Shown here piece after piece: positions 51,849 to 60,108 of a stretch of 64,000 bases of DNA. Position 1 is the stretch's first letter; the number at the start of each line of letters is the position of its first letter. The stretch spans positions 124,001 to 188,000 of the forward strand of contig NZ_JAJISD010000012.1 of the NCBI RefSeq assembly GCF_020880995.1. Reading direction: 5' to 3'. The position numbers and the translations under genes are program-made. The DNA is from Reyranella aquatilis (GTDB lineage: Bacteria; Pseudomonadota; Alphaproteobacteria; Reyranellales; Reyranellaceae). Below the pieces are notes generated by a model, which searched no databases, was not told where the DNA came from, and saw only the letters and a list, made by a program, of their open reading frames with translations.

Positions 51849-52715
51849 GTGACCACTGCCCCCCAACGTCTGCGCGCCCTGCTGGCCGAACCCGGCCTCG
51901 TCGTCATGCCGGCGGTGTGGGACGGGCTCACGGCCAAGCTGGCCTATGGCGAGGGGTTCAAGACGGCCTTCCTCTCGGGCTCGTGCGTCGCGGCCAGCCG
52001 GCTGGGCGGTCCGGATCTCGACCTCGTCTCGTTCGGCGAGATGTTCGATTCCTTCAACATGGTGCGCGGTGCCGCGCCCGACCTGCTGGTCCTGGCCGAT
52101 GGCGATCACGGCTACGGCAATGCGATGAACGTGCAGCGCACCGTGAGCGCCTATGGCCGCGCCGGCGCCGCCGCCGTGCTGATCGAGGACAAGATCACGC
52201 CGCGCGCGCTCACCGCCGCCGGCAAGCCCTGCCTGCCGCGCGAGGAAGCGCGCATGAAGATCCGCGCCGCCGTCCAGGCCGCGAAGGAATCGGGCATCCT
52301 CGTGCTGGCGCGAACCGACTGCCGCCCGACGCAGGGCATCGACGAGGCCGTGGCGCGCATCGAGATGTATGTCGAGGAGGGCGCCGACATCCTGTTCCTC
52401 GATTCGCCGGCCGATGACGAGGAGATCCGGCGCGGCGTCGCCGCCGCCAAGGGTCGTCCGTCCTTCGCGGTGCTGTCGCCCGGTGCGCCGCGCGCCACGC
52501 CCTCGCAGACCGAAGCCCTGAAGCTCGGCTTCAAGATCGGCACCTATCCGACCGGCATGCTGTCGCCCGCCGCTGCCGGCATGAAGGCCGGACTGGCCGC
52601 GCTCAAGGCCGGCGAGGCCGAGAGCAAGGCCGCTCTGTCGCCGGCCGACCTGCGGGCGACGCTGGGCTATGCCGACTACGATGCCGCGGCCAAGCCGTTC
52701 ATCGTGAAGGCCTGA
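51849..52715 (+). CDS. Isocitrate lyase/PEP mutase-superfamily protein (carboxyvinyl/oxaloacetate-acting type)
   Basis: A 288-aa TIM-barrel enzyme. VVMPAVWDGLTAKLA opens the barrel and LADGDHGYGNAMNV carries the metal-binding DxD; VARIEMYVEEGAD and DILFLDSP follow. The catalytic KKCGH of isocitrate lyases is replaced by IEDKITP, so isocitrate cleavage is unlikely and a decarboxylase, hydrolase or 2-methylisocitrate-like role is more plausible. The GTG start follows GAGGAG at eight bases. No linked pathway genes. Confidence 0.88.
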   Translation: MTTAPQRLRALLAEPGLVVMPAVWDGLTAKLAYGEGFKTAFLSGSCVAASRLGGPDLDLVSFGEMFDSFNMVRGAAPDLLVLADGDHGYGNAMNVQRTVSAYGRAGAAAVLIEDKITPRALTAAGKPCLPREEARMKIRAAVQAAKESGILVLARTDCRPTQGIDEAVARIEMYVEEGADILFLDSPADDEEIRRGVAAAKGRPSFAVLSPGAPRATPSQTEALKLGFKIGTYPTGMLSPAAAGMKAGLAALKAGEAESKAALSPADLRATLGYADYDAAAKPFIVKA

Positions 52716-52791
52716 GTTCCGTCACGCTTGCCTGCCGCGCGCGTTCGGAGAGTGTGCCGGGCGCGCGGGCATTCCCGAGAGTAGAGAGTCC

Positions 52792-53232
52792 ATGAAGCGC
52801 AAAGTCAGCAAGGCGTTCGTCCATCTCGGCGCCTCTTCGATCCATGGCCTCGGCTGTTTCGCCGACATCGACATCAAGAAGGACGAGCTCGTCCGGGTGT
52901 GGGACGGCAAGGACAGCCGCTGGATACCGCTCGCCAGGGCCCATGCCTCGCCGCAGGCCCAGCTCATCAAGCGCTTCGGCATCCGCACCACCGGCGGCTA
53001 TTGGGCGCCGATCGACTTCCTGCGGATCTCGACCGGCTGGTACATGAACCACGACGCCAATCCCAACATCGGCTCGGACGACGGCGACGTCACCTACTAC
53101 GCGCTGCGCGATATCAAGGCCGGCGAGGAACTCGTCATGGACTACCGGCTGATGGACGCCCGTCACGACAATCTCCATCGCGACGAGGTCGTGCCGGCGA
53201 CGGCGCGCGCAAAGCGGCGGCGTCGCAAGTAA
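52792..53232 (+). CDS. SET-domain protein (predicted lysine methyltransferase)
   Basis: A 146-aa SET-domain protein. The three hallmark motifs are present: IHGLGCFA near residue 19 (cofactor loop), NHDANPNI (NHxxxPN, forming the SAM and lysine channel) and AGEELVMDYR, the ELxxDY motif. The domain fills the protein, with a basic tail (AKRRRRK). Bacterial copies methylate proteins; the target here is unknown. GAGAG precedes the ATG. It leads a run of three small genes with unusual products. Confidence 0.87.
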   Translation: MKRKVSKAFVHLGASSIHGLGCFADIDIKKDELVRVWDGKDSRWIPLARAHASPQAQLIKRFGIRTTGGYWAPIDFLRISTGWYMNHDANPNIGSDDGDVTYYALRDIKAGEELVMDYRLMDARHDNLHRDEVVPATARAKRRRRK

Positions 53233-53317
53233 CCCGTTCCTGAAGGGCGGGATCGGTCCGGCAACCGGACCAGCTCCCGGCCCGTTCACTTCCTCGTCCA
53301 GACACGAGGAGACCGCG

Positions 53318-53497
53318 ATGGCCGCCGATCCCGATCCGAAGCCGCGTGAACGATCCCCCAACGATATCGAACGCGATATCGGTACCGGCGAGACGGTGCA
53401 GCCGCGCGACAGCGACACCGGTCGCAGCGTCGGGCCCGAAGACGAGGATCGCCGTGTCCGGCCCGGCGAACGCCGTCCGCCGGGGACCATGCCCTGA
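53318..53497 (+). CDS. Small charged protein (59 aa), function unknown
   Basis: A 59-aa frame with an excellent GAGGAG site five to six bases before its ATG. The product is acidic and basic with many P, R, D and E residues and no hydrophobic core, so it should be intrinsically disordered. The DSDTGRSVGPEDEDRR middle is typical of short stress-linked alphaproteobacterial proteins, though I cannot name a family. It follows the SET-domain gene on the same strand with an 85-base gap. Confidence 0.6.
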   Translation: MAADPDPKPRERSPNDIERDIGTGETVQPRDSDTGRSVGPEDEDRRVRPGERRPPGTMP

Positions 53498-53527
53498 GCG
53501 AACGCGGCGCTCAGGCCTTTCCTCGTC

Positions 53528-53848
53528 TCAGCGCTTGCGGACGAATTCGGCGCGCAGCACCAGGCCCTTGATGGTGTCGTGGCGGCAGTCGATCTCCTGG
53601 GCGTCGCCGGTGAGGCGGATGCTCTTGATGACCGTGCCGCGTTGCAGCGTCTGGTTGGCGCCCTTCACCTTGAGATCCTTGACGAGGATGACGCTGTCGC
53701 CGTCGGCCAGCACCTTGCCGACCGAATCGCAAACCTCCACGCTTTGCGCCGCCGCCTCGGCCGCCGCTTTCTTCGCAGCGGCTTCCGCGGCGGGCATCCA
53801 CTCGCCGCTGGCTTCGTCGTAGACATAGTCGTCGTCGGTGTCGGCCAT
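53528..53848 (-). CDS. PhnA/YjdM-like C-terminal domain protein
   Basis: A 106-aa protein whose C-terminal half (about residues 45-104) matches PhnA/YjdM: DSVILVKDLKVKGANQTL, GTVIKSIRLTG and IDCRHDTIKGLVL. The normal N-terminal zinc ribbon (four cysteines) is replaced by an acidic stretch and an alanine-rich helix starting DYVYDEASGEWMPA. Despite the name, the family has no firm enzymatic role. GAGG is near the ATG. It is convergent with the 59-aa gene. Confidence 0.85.
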   Translation of the reverse strand: MADTDDDYVYDEASGEWMPAAEAAAKKAAAEAAAQSVEVCDSVGKVLADGDSVILVKDLKVKGANQTLQRGTVIKSIRLTGDAQEIDCRHDTIKGLVLRAEFVRKR

Positions 53849-53986
53849 TGGCGCCTCGGTTCCTGCAATCGGGAGAGCGGCCTACAGGCCGGGACCGGCC
53901 GTCACAACCCGGCGCTTTGTCTCGCCCCGGATGTCCGCCACCGCTCAGCCGTGTTGGGCCGGGGGGGGCGCCACCCGTCGCGTTCC

Positions 53987-54358
53987 CTAGACGGGCTGTT
54001 TGAGGATCCAGTCGCGGGCCGGTCCGGCCTCGTGGAACACCCGCATGGGCCGGTCCGCCGCCGCCAGCATGCCGAGGACGCGGGACACCATGGCGATCTT
54101 GTCCTCGGGCACGACCACGGCCAGCGGGCCGACCGCGCGGGTCTGGTGGGCCGATCGCATGCGTACCCCCACCGCGAGGATGTTCTCGGCGCCCATGCTG
54201 GTGTCTGCGGCGCCGCCGTCGAACAGTTTCCGGTAAGTGTAGAGTTCCGCGTTGTCGATCACGTCCAGATAGGCCTCGAACTCGGGCCGCGTGACGTCGC
54301 CCTCGGCGACGACGGTCATGAGACGATGTTTCGAATCGATGGTCCAGTGAACCGGCAT
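53987..54358 (-). CDS. SpoIIAA/STAS-like single-domain protein (copy 1)
   Basis: A 123-aa protein with the pattern of SpoIIAA-like proteins: a strand WTIDSKHRLMTVVAEG, helix VTRPEFEAYLDVID, KLFDGGAA and VSRVLGM plus a terminal RVFHEAGPARDWI. It is clearly homologous to the product at 55202, sharing MP.WT.D, EG...R...E.YL, GP.A.VV and RVF..A..AR.W. Such folds often modulate partner proteins. It is divergent from the TetR gene and lies 62 bases from its start. Confidence 0.75.
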   Translation of the reverse strand: MPVHWTIDSKHRLMTVVAEGDVTRPEFEAYLDVIDNAELYTYRKLFDGGAADTSMGAENILAVGVRMRSAHQTRAVGPLAVVVPEDKIAMVSRVLGMLAAADRPMRVFHEAGPARDWILKQPV

Positions 54359-54419
54359 GGCGGGCAAATCTGCCAGCGGGTCCGCTGAAACGCCAGAGAT
54401 GCGAAAGGAGGGGGTGACG

Positions 54420-55121
54420 TTGACGGGCGGCGGGCCTATTGCTGATCCCTCATTCAAGTGGGAGCCCGAACCCGTGACCTCGCATGAGGCTGTCCCGCCC
54501 GACGCAGTCGAAGCCGTCTCGGAGCCGATCCGTTTCGACGGAAGGCGCCTGCGCAGCGAGCGCACCCGGCACCTGATCATCGAAGCCTACCTGCTGTTGC
54601 TGCAGGAGCACCGGCGCATGCCGACCGCGGCGGAGATCGCGGCGCGGGCCGGCTATTCGGTTCGATCGATTTTCGAGCGGTTCACCGACCTGGAAGCCCT
54701 CAGCCTCGCCACCGCCGACTATGCCATCGCGGTCGGCCAGGCCGAGGCCGAGCCCCGGGATGTCGACGGTGATCGGGCGGCACGCATCCGCTCGCACGTG
54801 CATACGCGCGCCCAGGCCTGCGAGAAGTGGCTTCCCTTGTGGCGGATCCTGACGGGCAAGCCGGTCGAGGAGCAGCCGCCCGACATCCGTGCGCGGGTGC
54901 TGGCGGTTCGCCGCGCCAACGTCGAGCGGCTGGAACTGATGTACCGGCCCGAACTCGCCGCCCTGGATCCCAAGTCGCGCGACACTCTCGTCCTCGCCTT
55001 GGCGACCCTCACCAGCTTCGAGAGCTGGGGAGCCCTGCGGGAGGATTTCGGTCTGCCCTGGGAGGCCGCTCTCGACGTATGGGCGTCGGCCATCGAGCGG
55101 ATGCTGCCTCAGGTTTCCTGA
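54420..55121 (+). CDS. TetR-family transcriptional regulator (copy 1)
   Basis: About 233 residues. The helix-turn-helix is at residues 68-88 (TAAEIAARAGYSVRSIFERF), preceded by SERTRHLIIEAYLLLLQEH. The rest is a ligand-binding all-helical domain (LWRILTGKP, LTSFESWGAL, DVWASAIERML). The start is likely the TTG at 54420, eight bases after AGGAGG; ATGs further upstream overlap the divergent SpoIIAA-like gene. It is strikingly similar to the TetR protein at 59.3 kb. It is flanked by two paralogous SpoIIAA-like genes, its probable targets. Ligand unknown. Confidence 0.85.
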   Translation: MTGGGPIADPSFKWEPEPVTSHEAVPPDAVEAVSEPIRFDGRRLRSERTRHLIIEAYLLLLQEHRRMPTAAEIAARAGYSVRSIFERFTDLEALSLATADYAIAVGQAEAEPRDVDGDRAARIRSHVHTRAQACEKWLPLWRILTGKPVEEQPPDIRARVLAVRRANVERLELMYRPELAALDPKSRDTLVLALATLTSFESWGALREDFGLPWEAALDVWASAIERMLPQVS

Positions 55122-55201
55122 CGTCAGGGCGCAACCTTTTCGCGACAGCGCAGTTTGCTCTTTTTGAGAGAATTTGTTGTTGCGGGCGTTGGGGGTTGAG
55201 C

Positions 55202-55612
55202 ATGCCGCTTCGTTGGACGCGGAGTGATCATTTCGGAATTCTCACCGTGAACGGTGAAGGCGCCATCGGCCGAGAGGATATCGAGGGCTATCTGCTGGCA
55301 ACCGAAATCGAGGGAACCAAGGGGCACGCCAAGCTGGTCGACATCAGGGGCGGGGATCTCGTCCTCGACCGGGACGACCTGCAATCGGTCGCCCGCATGT
55401 TGCTGGAATACGGAAGCGATGGCGAGGCGGGTCCGGTCGCGCTGGTGGTCCAGGGCACGCTCAACATCGACATGGCGATCCTGCTGAAGCAGCGGGTCGG
55501 ACCGCGCCCCTTCCGCGTGTTTGCCGATGCCCTTGATGCCCGGGGCTGGCTGATGACGCCGCGGACGGGGATGCCGGCGTCACCCGATCAGCAGGCCAGC
55601 GCCGCGAGATAG
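55202..55612 (+). CDS. SpoIIAA/STAS-like single-domain protein (copy 2)
   Basis: A 136-aa protein homologous to the one at 53987: RWTRSDHFGILTVNGEG, then GREDIEGYL, KLVDIRGGD, GPVALVV and RPFRVFADALDARGW. It is 80 bases downstream of the TetR gene on the same strand, with only a weak GGGGG ahead of the ATG. A pair of such proteins around one regulator suggests gene duplication and shared control. Its 3' end overlaps the convergent FAD monooxygenase stop by 25 bases. Confidence 0.75.
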   Translation: MPLRWTRSDHFGILTVNGEGAIGREDIEGYLLATEIEGTKGHAKLVDIRGGDLVLDRDDLQSVARMLLEYGSDGEAGPVALVVQGTLNIDMAILLKQRVGPRPFRVFADALDARGWLMTPRTGMPASPDQQASAAR

Positions 55613-57054
55613 GCTTCGGCCCGGGCCGCCTCCTGCGGCCCGCCGGCAAATCCCACATATCCGTCGGGCCGGATGAGGCGCAGCGTCATCGTATCTGCGG
55701 CGCTCTGTCCGGGCGCCGCCACGGCGAGCCGCGGAAACTTGGCGACCAATCCGGCCACCAGATCGGGAGGGCCGAGCACGGTGAAGCGGCACCCGCCGGC
55801 GCCTCCGGCCAGCCGGTGCGGCCAGCGTTCACCCGCCTTCGGGCCATCGGGAAGCTGCCCGCTCGCGGCTGTGAGGGGGCTTTCCGGATAGCCGATGTCC
55901 ATTTCGCCCAGCTGGTCTGCGACCTTGTGCTGGACCTGCGGGAAACTGGCGGCAAAGCGCACGATGGTGTTGCGGATGTCCTGCAACAGCGGATTGCGCA
56001 TCGTCGCCATTTCGGTCAGCCGTCCCGCGTTCCGGAGGACCTTCTCGCCGACCGCCGATCGCTCCGCCGAATAGCTGTCCAGCAGTGCCGGCCTGGCGGC
56101 GCCCTCGATCACCAGGGCGAGCCAGGCGAGATTGAAGGCGTCCTGGATGCCCGTGTTCATGCCCTGGCCGCCGGCCGGACTGTGAATGTGGGCGGCGTCG
56201 CCGGCGAGGAACACGCGGCCTCGGGAGTAGTCCTTCACCTTGCGCTCGTTGATGCGAAACGCCGCGAGCCAGATGGGATCGGTCATGACGATGCCCGGCG
56301 ATCCGCGACGGGCCATCAGCCCGTTGATGTCGTCGAGTGTCGGATCTGTGTCGCCGCCCTCGCCCTCGCCGGCGCCGAGGTCGGCGACCACCCGCCAGCG
56401 ATCGCCGACGATGGGGAAGAAGGCGAGGATGCCGTCGCGGTGCCAGAAGATGTGCAGGTGATCCTGCGGTTCGAGGCCGGTGACATGGCCGTCCGCCAGC
56501 GCCCAGCGCGATTGCAGGGTGGAGCCCTCGAAGGCGAAGCCGAGCCCGTGGCGCACCGTCGAATGCGCGCCATCGCAGCCCACCAGCCAGTCGGCCCGAA
56601 CCGTCTCGCGGGCGCCCCCGGCTGCGATGAGGCTCGCCTCCACCGAATCGCCCCTGTCCGTGAAGCCGCCCAGTTCGACGCAGCGCTCGACCGTCACTCC
56701 CGCCGCGGCCAGGCGCTCCTCGAGGATGCGCTCGGTCTCGCTCTGGGGGATCATCAGCCCGTAGGCGAAGCGGCTGTCGATCAGATCGAGGGATACGCGG
56801 GCGACGACCTGCTTGCCGGTCGAGATCTGCGCACCGTGCGCCTGCAGGCCGGCCGACAGGAACGCCCCGACATAGCCCGCATCGTCGAACAGTTCGAGCG
56901 TGCGGCTCCACATGACGAGGGCCTTGGACTTGTCGGTGCGCTGCGCCGCCTTGTCGACGATGCGCACCGAAATGCCGTGGCGGACCAGTTCGTTGGCGAG
57001 CGTGAGGCCGACGGGGCCTGCCCCCGCGATGAGCACCTTGGGGCTGCCGGGCAT
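55588..57054 (-). CDS. PheA/TfdB-type FAD-dependent aromatic hydroxylase
   Basis: A 488-aa flavoprotein monooxygenase. The FAD motif LIAGAGPVGLTLANEL starts near residue 8, GCDGAHSTVRHGL follows the DG motif, and LAGDAAHIHSPAGGQGMNTG is the GD motif; the C-terminus is a thioredoxin-like extension. It would hydroxylate an aromatic ring with NADPH and oxygen. GGAGGATATAGC precedes the ATG. Longer in-frame extensions upstream are rejected. No ring-cleavage genes are nearby, so the pathway is unknown. Confidence 0.9.
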   Translation of the reverse strand: MPGSPKVLIAGAGPVGLTLANELVRHGISVRIVDKAAQRTDKSKALVMWSRTLELFDDAGYVGAFLSAGLQAHGAQISTGKQVVARVSLDLIDSRFAYGLMIPQSETERILEERLAAAGVTVERCVELGGFTDRGDSVEASLIAAGGARETVRADWLVGCDGAHSTVRHGLGFAFEGSTLQSRWALADGHVTGLEPQDHLHIFWHRDGILAFFPIVGDRWRVVADLGAGEGEGGDTDPTLDDINGLMARRGSPGIVMTDPIWLAAFRINERKVKDYSRGRVFLAGDAAHIHSPAGGQGMNTGIQDAFNLAWLALVIEGAARPALLDSYSAERSAVGEKVLRNAGRLTEMATMRNPLLQDIRNTIVRFAASFPQVQHKVADQLGEMDIGYPESPLTAASGQLPDGPKAGERWPHRLAGGAGGCRFTVLGPPDLVAGLVAKFPRLAVAAPGQSAADTMTLRLIRPDGYVGFAGGPQEAARAEAYLAALAC

Positions 57055-57326
57055 GCTATATCCTCCCCCTGTTCGGGGCGGCGAGCTTATCGGGCCCGGG
57101 AGGGGCGTCCAATCGGTCCTTGCAAAAGCCCGGGCAAAGGGCCATATCCAGCGCGTCGATAGACGGACGATTGATTTGGTCCGCGTTCCCGGCCCTGCCG
57201 GCAACCCGCTCCACGAACTCTTGATCCCGAAAACCAGTGCGAATTCGACGGCCGGCTGCGCGTTCCCTTTGTTTTTTGTGGGACGCTGCGCGGGCAAGCA
57301 TATCTAAAGTAGTGAAAGGGTTACCC
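57055..57326. promoter_or_regulatory. Long divergent intergenic region upstream of the cold-shock gene
   Basis: This 272-base gap lies between the divergent starts at 57054 and 57327. A possible promoter for the plus strand is TTGCAA (57120-57125), 17 bases, CATATC (57143-57148), which would leave a cold-shock-type long 5' leader of some 170 bases. A T-rich run (CCTTTGTTTTTTGTG) lies near 57268-57282. I see no gene. Confidence 0.35.
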
Positions 57327-57539
57327 ATGGCTACGGGAACCGTGAAGTGGTTCAACATTCAGAAGGGCTTCGGCTTCATCCAGCCGGACAACGGCGGTGC
57401 CGATGCCTTCGTGCACATCAGCGCCGTCGAGCGCGCGGGCCTGGGCACGCTGAACGAAGGTCAGAAGGTCGAGTATGAACTCGTCGCCGACCGTCGCAGC
57501 GGCAAGATGGCTGCCGACAATCTGAAGACTGCCGGCTGA
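57327..57539 (+). CDS. Cold-shock domain protein, CspA family
   Basis: A 70-aa single cold-shock domain: TVKWFNIQKGFGFIQPD carries RNP1 (KGFGFI) and DAFVHISAV carries RNP2 (FVHIS). It binds single-stranded RNA or DNA and melts RNA structures. Typical length and no tail. AAGGG lies in front of the ATG. A probable terminator follows 48 bases after the stop. The long leader upstream could be a thermosensitive RNA structure, as known for cspA. The gene is monocistronic by layout. Confidence 0.93.
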   Translation: MATGTVKWFNIQKGFGFIQPDNGGADAFVHISAVERAGLGTLNEGQKVEYELVADRRSGKMAADNLKTAG

Positions 57540-57544
57540 CGAGC

Positions 57545-57566
57545 TGGCTGCCGCCTGCGGCAGCCA
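57545..57566 (+). repeat. Perfect inverted repeat after the cold-shock gene
   Basis: TGGCTGCCGC and GCGGCAGCCA face each other across a two-base CT centre, six bases after the cold-shock stop. No T-run follows it directly. It may form a first hairpin in front of the true terminator, protecting the mRNA end. Confidence 0.6.
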
Positions 57567-57586
57567 CGCTCCAGCCCAGCAAAAGG

Positions 57587-57620
57587 CCCCGCACCCTCTG
57601 GGTGCGGGGTTTTTCTTTTT
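57587..57620 (+). terminator. Rho-independent terminator of the cold-shock gene
   Basis: A perfect ten-base stem CCCCGCACCC / GGGTGCGGGG with a TCT loop is followed directly by TTTTTCTTTTT. This is the clearest intrinsic terminator in the window and ends the cold-shock transcript. Confidence 0.93.
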
Positions 57621-57805
57621 CGCTGGCCTCCACGGCCGGGGCGCGGCCGTAGCGGTGGCTGCGTCCGATATTGTTTTCCGTCCCTGGCGCGCGCGACCGC
57701 TTTCAGGGTCCAGACGCCAAAGCACGCTTCCTGCACGCGCTCCCGACGGGGAAACGCGCCCTGAACCCCTTCGATGTCGACGGACCTGAACACTTGGAGG
57801 CCCCG

Positions 57806-58021
57806 ATGGGCAAGAAATCCAGCAAGCGCACGGAATACGTGCTGTTCAACGTCACTTACGAAGACGGAAGCCAGCGCTCGAACCGCCGCGTGCCGTCAGA
57901 TGCCCTCCAGGGGCTCGAAAAAGACCTGCCGGCGCGCGACATCATCGCCGAGCAGGATCGCGAGGTTGCCGAGAAATCCGGCAAGCCGGCGCTCGCCATC
58001 AAGACGCTGGTGCGCGCCTGA
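57806..58021 (+). CDS. Small conserved-looking protein (71 aa)
   Basis: A 71-aa frame with GGAGG five bases before the ATG. The protein begins MGKKSSKRTEYVLFNVTYEDGSQ and has a helical second half (DALQGLEKDLPARDIIAEQDREVAEK) and mixed charge; no signal or membrane segment. I do not recognise its family but codon use and the ribosome-binding site match a real gene. It lies between the terminator of the cold-shock gene and a convergent GST gene. Confidence 0.7.
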   Translation: MGKKSSKRTEYVLFNVTYEDGSQRSNRRVPSDALQGLEKDLPARDIIAEQDREVAEKSGKPALAIKTLVRA

Positions 58022-58093
58022 TCGTCGAGGCGAGTTCGAGCCCCGGCCCTTTTCGCCCCCCTCGTGCCTGCAGATCGAAGGTGACCGTCCGCG

Positions 58094-58822
58094 TCATGCC
58101 GTGAACGGCCCGATCCTGGCCGCGGCGAATGCCGGACGCGCCTGGATTGCGGCCCACCATTCGGCGACGCGCGGATGCTTCGCCCCGGTGATCTCCTCCG
58201 GTGCGATCTCCTCGTCGATGCGCTTGATGAAGGGCACGGCGCCGATGTCGGCGAGCGAATAGTCGTCGCCGGCCAGCCATCGGCTCTGGCGCAGCGTCTC
58301 TTCCATCCGGTCGACCAGGCCGACCGTCAGCCTGGTGCGCGCTTCCTGGCGCTCCTCGTCGGTGTAGGGCCGGCGGGCGGTGCGCAGCCACGCCTCGCGT
58401 CGCTCCTTGCTGGGAACGTTGGCGAGCTTCTCGGCGAGTTCGGCGTCCGACCATTGAGTGGCGACCTTCGCCATCGAATGCGCCCAGTTGAAGATGATCA
58501 GGTTGCCGATCAGCCCGTCGACGTGGCGGATCCAGTTCCGCATCACCGCGCGGCCGTAGGCGTCGGCGGGACGCAGCGGGGGCTCCGGCCAGGTCTCGTC
58601 CACATACTCGCAGATCGTGCCGCTCTCGTAGAGCGACCGCCCGTCCTCCAGGATCAGGAGAGGAATGACACCGTTGGGATTGAGCTTCAGGAACGACGGC
58701 GCATGGTGCTCCATCTTCGTGAGGTCGATCACCTTGCTTTCGAAGGGAAGGTTCTTCTCGGCGAGGCACAGGCGGACCCGCCGCGAGGCCGATGACCGCC
58801 AGCCGTGATAGAGCGTGAGCAT
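58094..58822 (-). CDS. Glutathione S-transferase family protein (second)
   Basis: A 242-aa GST: N-terminal thioredoxin fold with LTLYHGWRSSASRRVRLCLAE (serine-rich active loop) and NPNGVIPLL, then a helical domain with YTDEERQEART and GDDYSLADIGAVPF. Slightly longer than the first GST and not closely related. Start at 58822 follows GGGGAA. It stands alone between two small genes; substrate unknown. Confidence 0.9.
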   Translation of the reverse strand: MLTLYHGWRSSASRRVRLCLAEKNLPFESKVIDLTKMEHHAPSFLKLNPNGVIPLLILEDGRSLYESGTICEYVDETWPEPPLRPADAYGRAVMRNWIRHVDGLIGNLIIFNWAHSMAKVATQWSDAELAEKLANVPSKERREAWLRTARRPYTDEERQEARTRLTVGLVDRMEETLRQSRWLAGDDYSLADIGAVPFIKRIDEEIAPEEITGAKHPRVAEWWAAIQARPAFAAARIGPFTA

Positions 58823-58941
58823 TTTCCGGGTTCCCCTGAAAACCAAGCCGTTGGGCTGTCTCCCTTCTACCAGCTCAACCGCGGAAAGGCGGCACCTTGC
58901 CGCGCACGCAACAAGCAGCACCCCGCTTCGTTGCTCAGGGC

Positions 58942-59253
58942 ATGACCTACCTTCTCCCCTTCCTTTCCCTTTTCCTGGTTGCTGCGTTCGTCTGTCTGGC
59001 CCTGCCGGGTCGGGCGGTGGCGGAACCGACCTCCCCCGAGGCGTCGCGCTGCAAGCAGCTCATCGACCATTATGACCGCTACAGCGCGGGCCGCAGCGCC
59101 CATTCCGACGGCCGTCGCAACATGACCCGTATCGCCGCCAGCATCGATTGCGAACGCGGCGACTATGCGCGCGGCATCGCCGAGATGGAGGAGCTCCTGC
59201 AGTCGAGAAAGTTCAAGGTCCCGCCGGCGTCCGCCACCGCGAACGCGCGCTGA
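58942..59253 (+). CDS. Small secreted protein with two cysteines
   Basis: A 103-aa protein with a clear signal peptide (LLPFLSLFLVAAFVCLALPGRAVA). The mature part of about 75 residues has cysteines in RCKQLID and SIDCERGD, which could form one disulphide, and a helix-rich sequence ending EMEELLQSRKF. I do not recognise a family. The start at 58942 is chosen as the first position giving a normal signal peptide; the ribosome-binding site is weak. Confidence 0.65.
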   Translation: MTYLLPFLSLFLVAAFVCLALPGRAVAEPTSPEASRCKQLIDHYDRYSAGRSAHSDGRRNMTRIAASIDCERGDYARGIAEMEELLQSRKFKVPPASATANAR

Positions 59254-59268
59254 CCCGGCGCGGCCTCG

Positions 59269-59922
59269 TCAGCGTGCGACTGGCGTCGCCGGCAGGAGCC
59301 TGTCGATCGCGGCGATCCAGGCGTCGATCGCTTCCTCGACGGACAGGCCATGGCGCTCGCGCATGCGGCCCCAGCTCTCGAAATCCGTGAGCTGCTCGAG
59401 CGCAATGAGGATCTTCCGGCGGTCGGACTCCGGCAGCGGATCGAGTTCCGCGCGATACATCAGGGCGAGCCGCGCCCACACCGCGTCGCGCATGAGGCCG
59501 ATCCGCGTCTTGAGGAAGTTCGACTCGTGCTGATGGTGCAGGAGCACCCGCCATAGCGACAGCCAGCGTTCGCAAATGCCCGCACGGGTCTCGACCTGCG
59601 CCCGCAGGCGCTGTTCGCGCGTGCCGTCGAGGTCGCGGATCGCGGCCTGGGCGAGCCCCTCGGCGAAGGCATAGTCGGCGGCGGCCAGGCTGAGCCCCAG
59701 CAGGTCGTCGAAACGTTCGAAGATCGAGCGCACCGAATAGCCGGCGCGTTTGGCGATCCGTGCTGCCGTGGGGATTTGCGAACTCTCGCGCAGCAGCTCC
59801 AGATAGGCTTCGATGATGAGCTGCTTGGTCCGCTCGCTGCGCAGGGCGCGTCCATCGAGGCGGCGCGGCTTCGGCGCAGTCCGTGGTGATGCCACCCTCG
59901 TCGTTTCGTTGCCGTTCCGCAC
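59269..59922 (-). CDS. TetR-family transcriptional regulator (copy 2)
   Basis: A 217-aa TetR protein with helix-turn-helix TAARIAKRAGYSVRSIFERF at about 52-71 and SERTKQLIIEAYLELL before it. Its sequence runs parallel to the regulator at 54.4 kb across the whole length, including RFDDL/RFTDL, LTDFESWGRM/LTSFESWGAL and the ends, so the two are paralogues. GTG start with GAGG upstream. It faces away from the small secreted protein at 60109; the 186-base gap may contain its operator. Ligand unknown. Confidence 0.85.
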   Translation of the reverse strand: MRNGNETTRVASPRTAPKPRRLDGRALRSERTKQLIIEAYLELLRESSQIPTAARIAKRAGYSVRSIFERFDDLLGLSLAAADYAFAEGLAQAAIRDLDGTREQRLRAQVETRAGICERWLSLWRVLLHHQHESNFLKTRIGLMRDAVWARLALMYRAELDPLPESDRRKILIALEQLTDFESWGRMRERHGLSVEEAIDAWIAAIDRLLPATPVAR

Positions 59923-60108
59923 CGGTATCCGTCCTCGCCTCCCGCAATCGAATTGTGCGGGCCGAATGCAATTATGGCGTCTATCCGCGATGCACGCCAG
60001 CGGACATCTTCCGGGCCGGGGCGTCGCCTATGCATTCGCGACCGGTGAAATGCCCCCTGGAGTTTCCTAAAGTCCCGCCCGCCGCTTAGGCGTTTTGGGA
60101 GATGATTG

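Noticed and set aside
51849..52715. Isocitrate lyase
   Set aside because: The KKCGH catalytic motif is missing and the length is that of smaller superfamily members, so only the superfamily is called.
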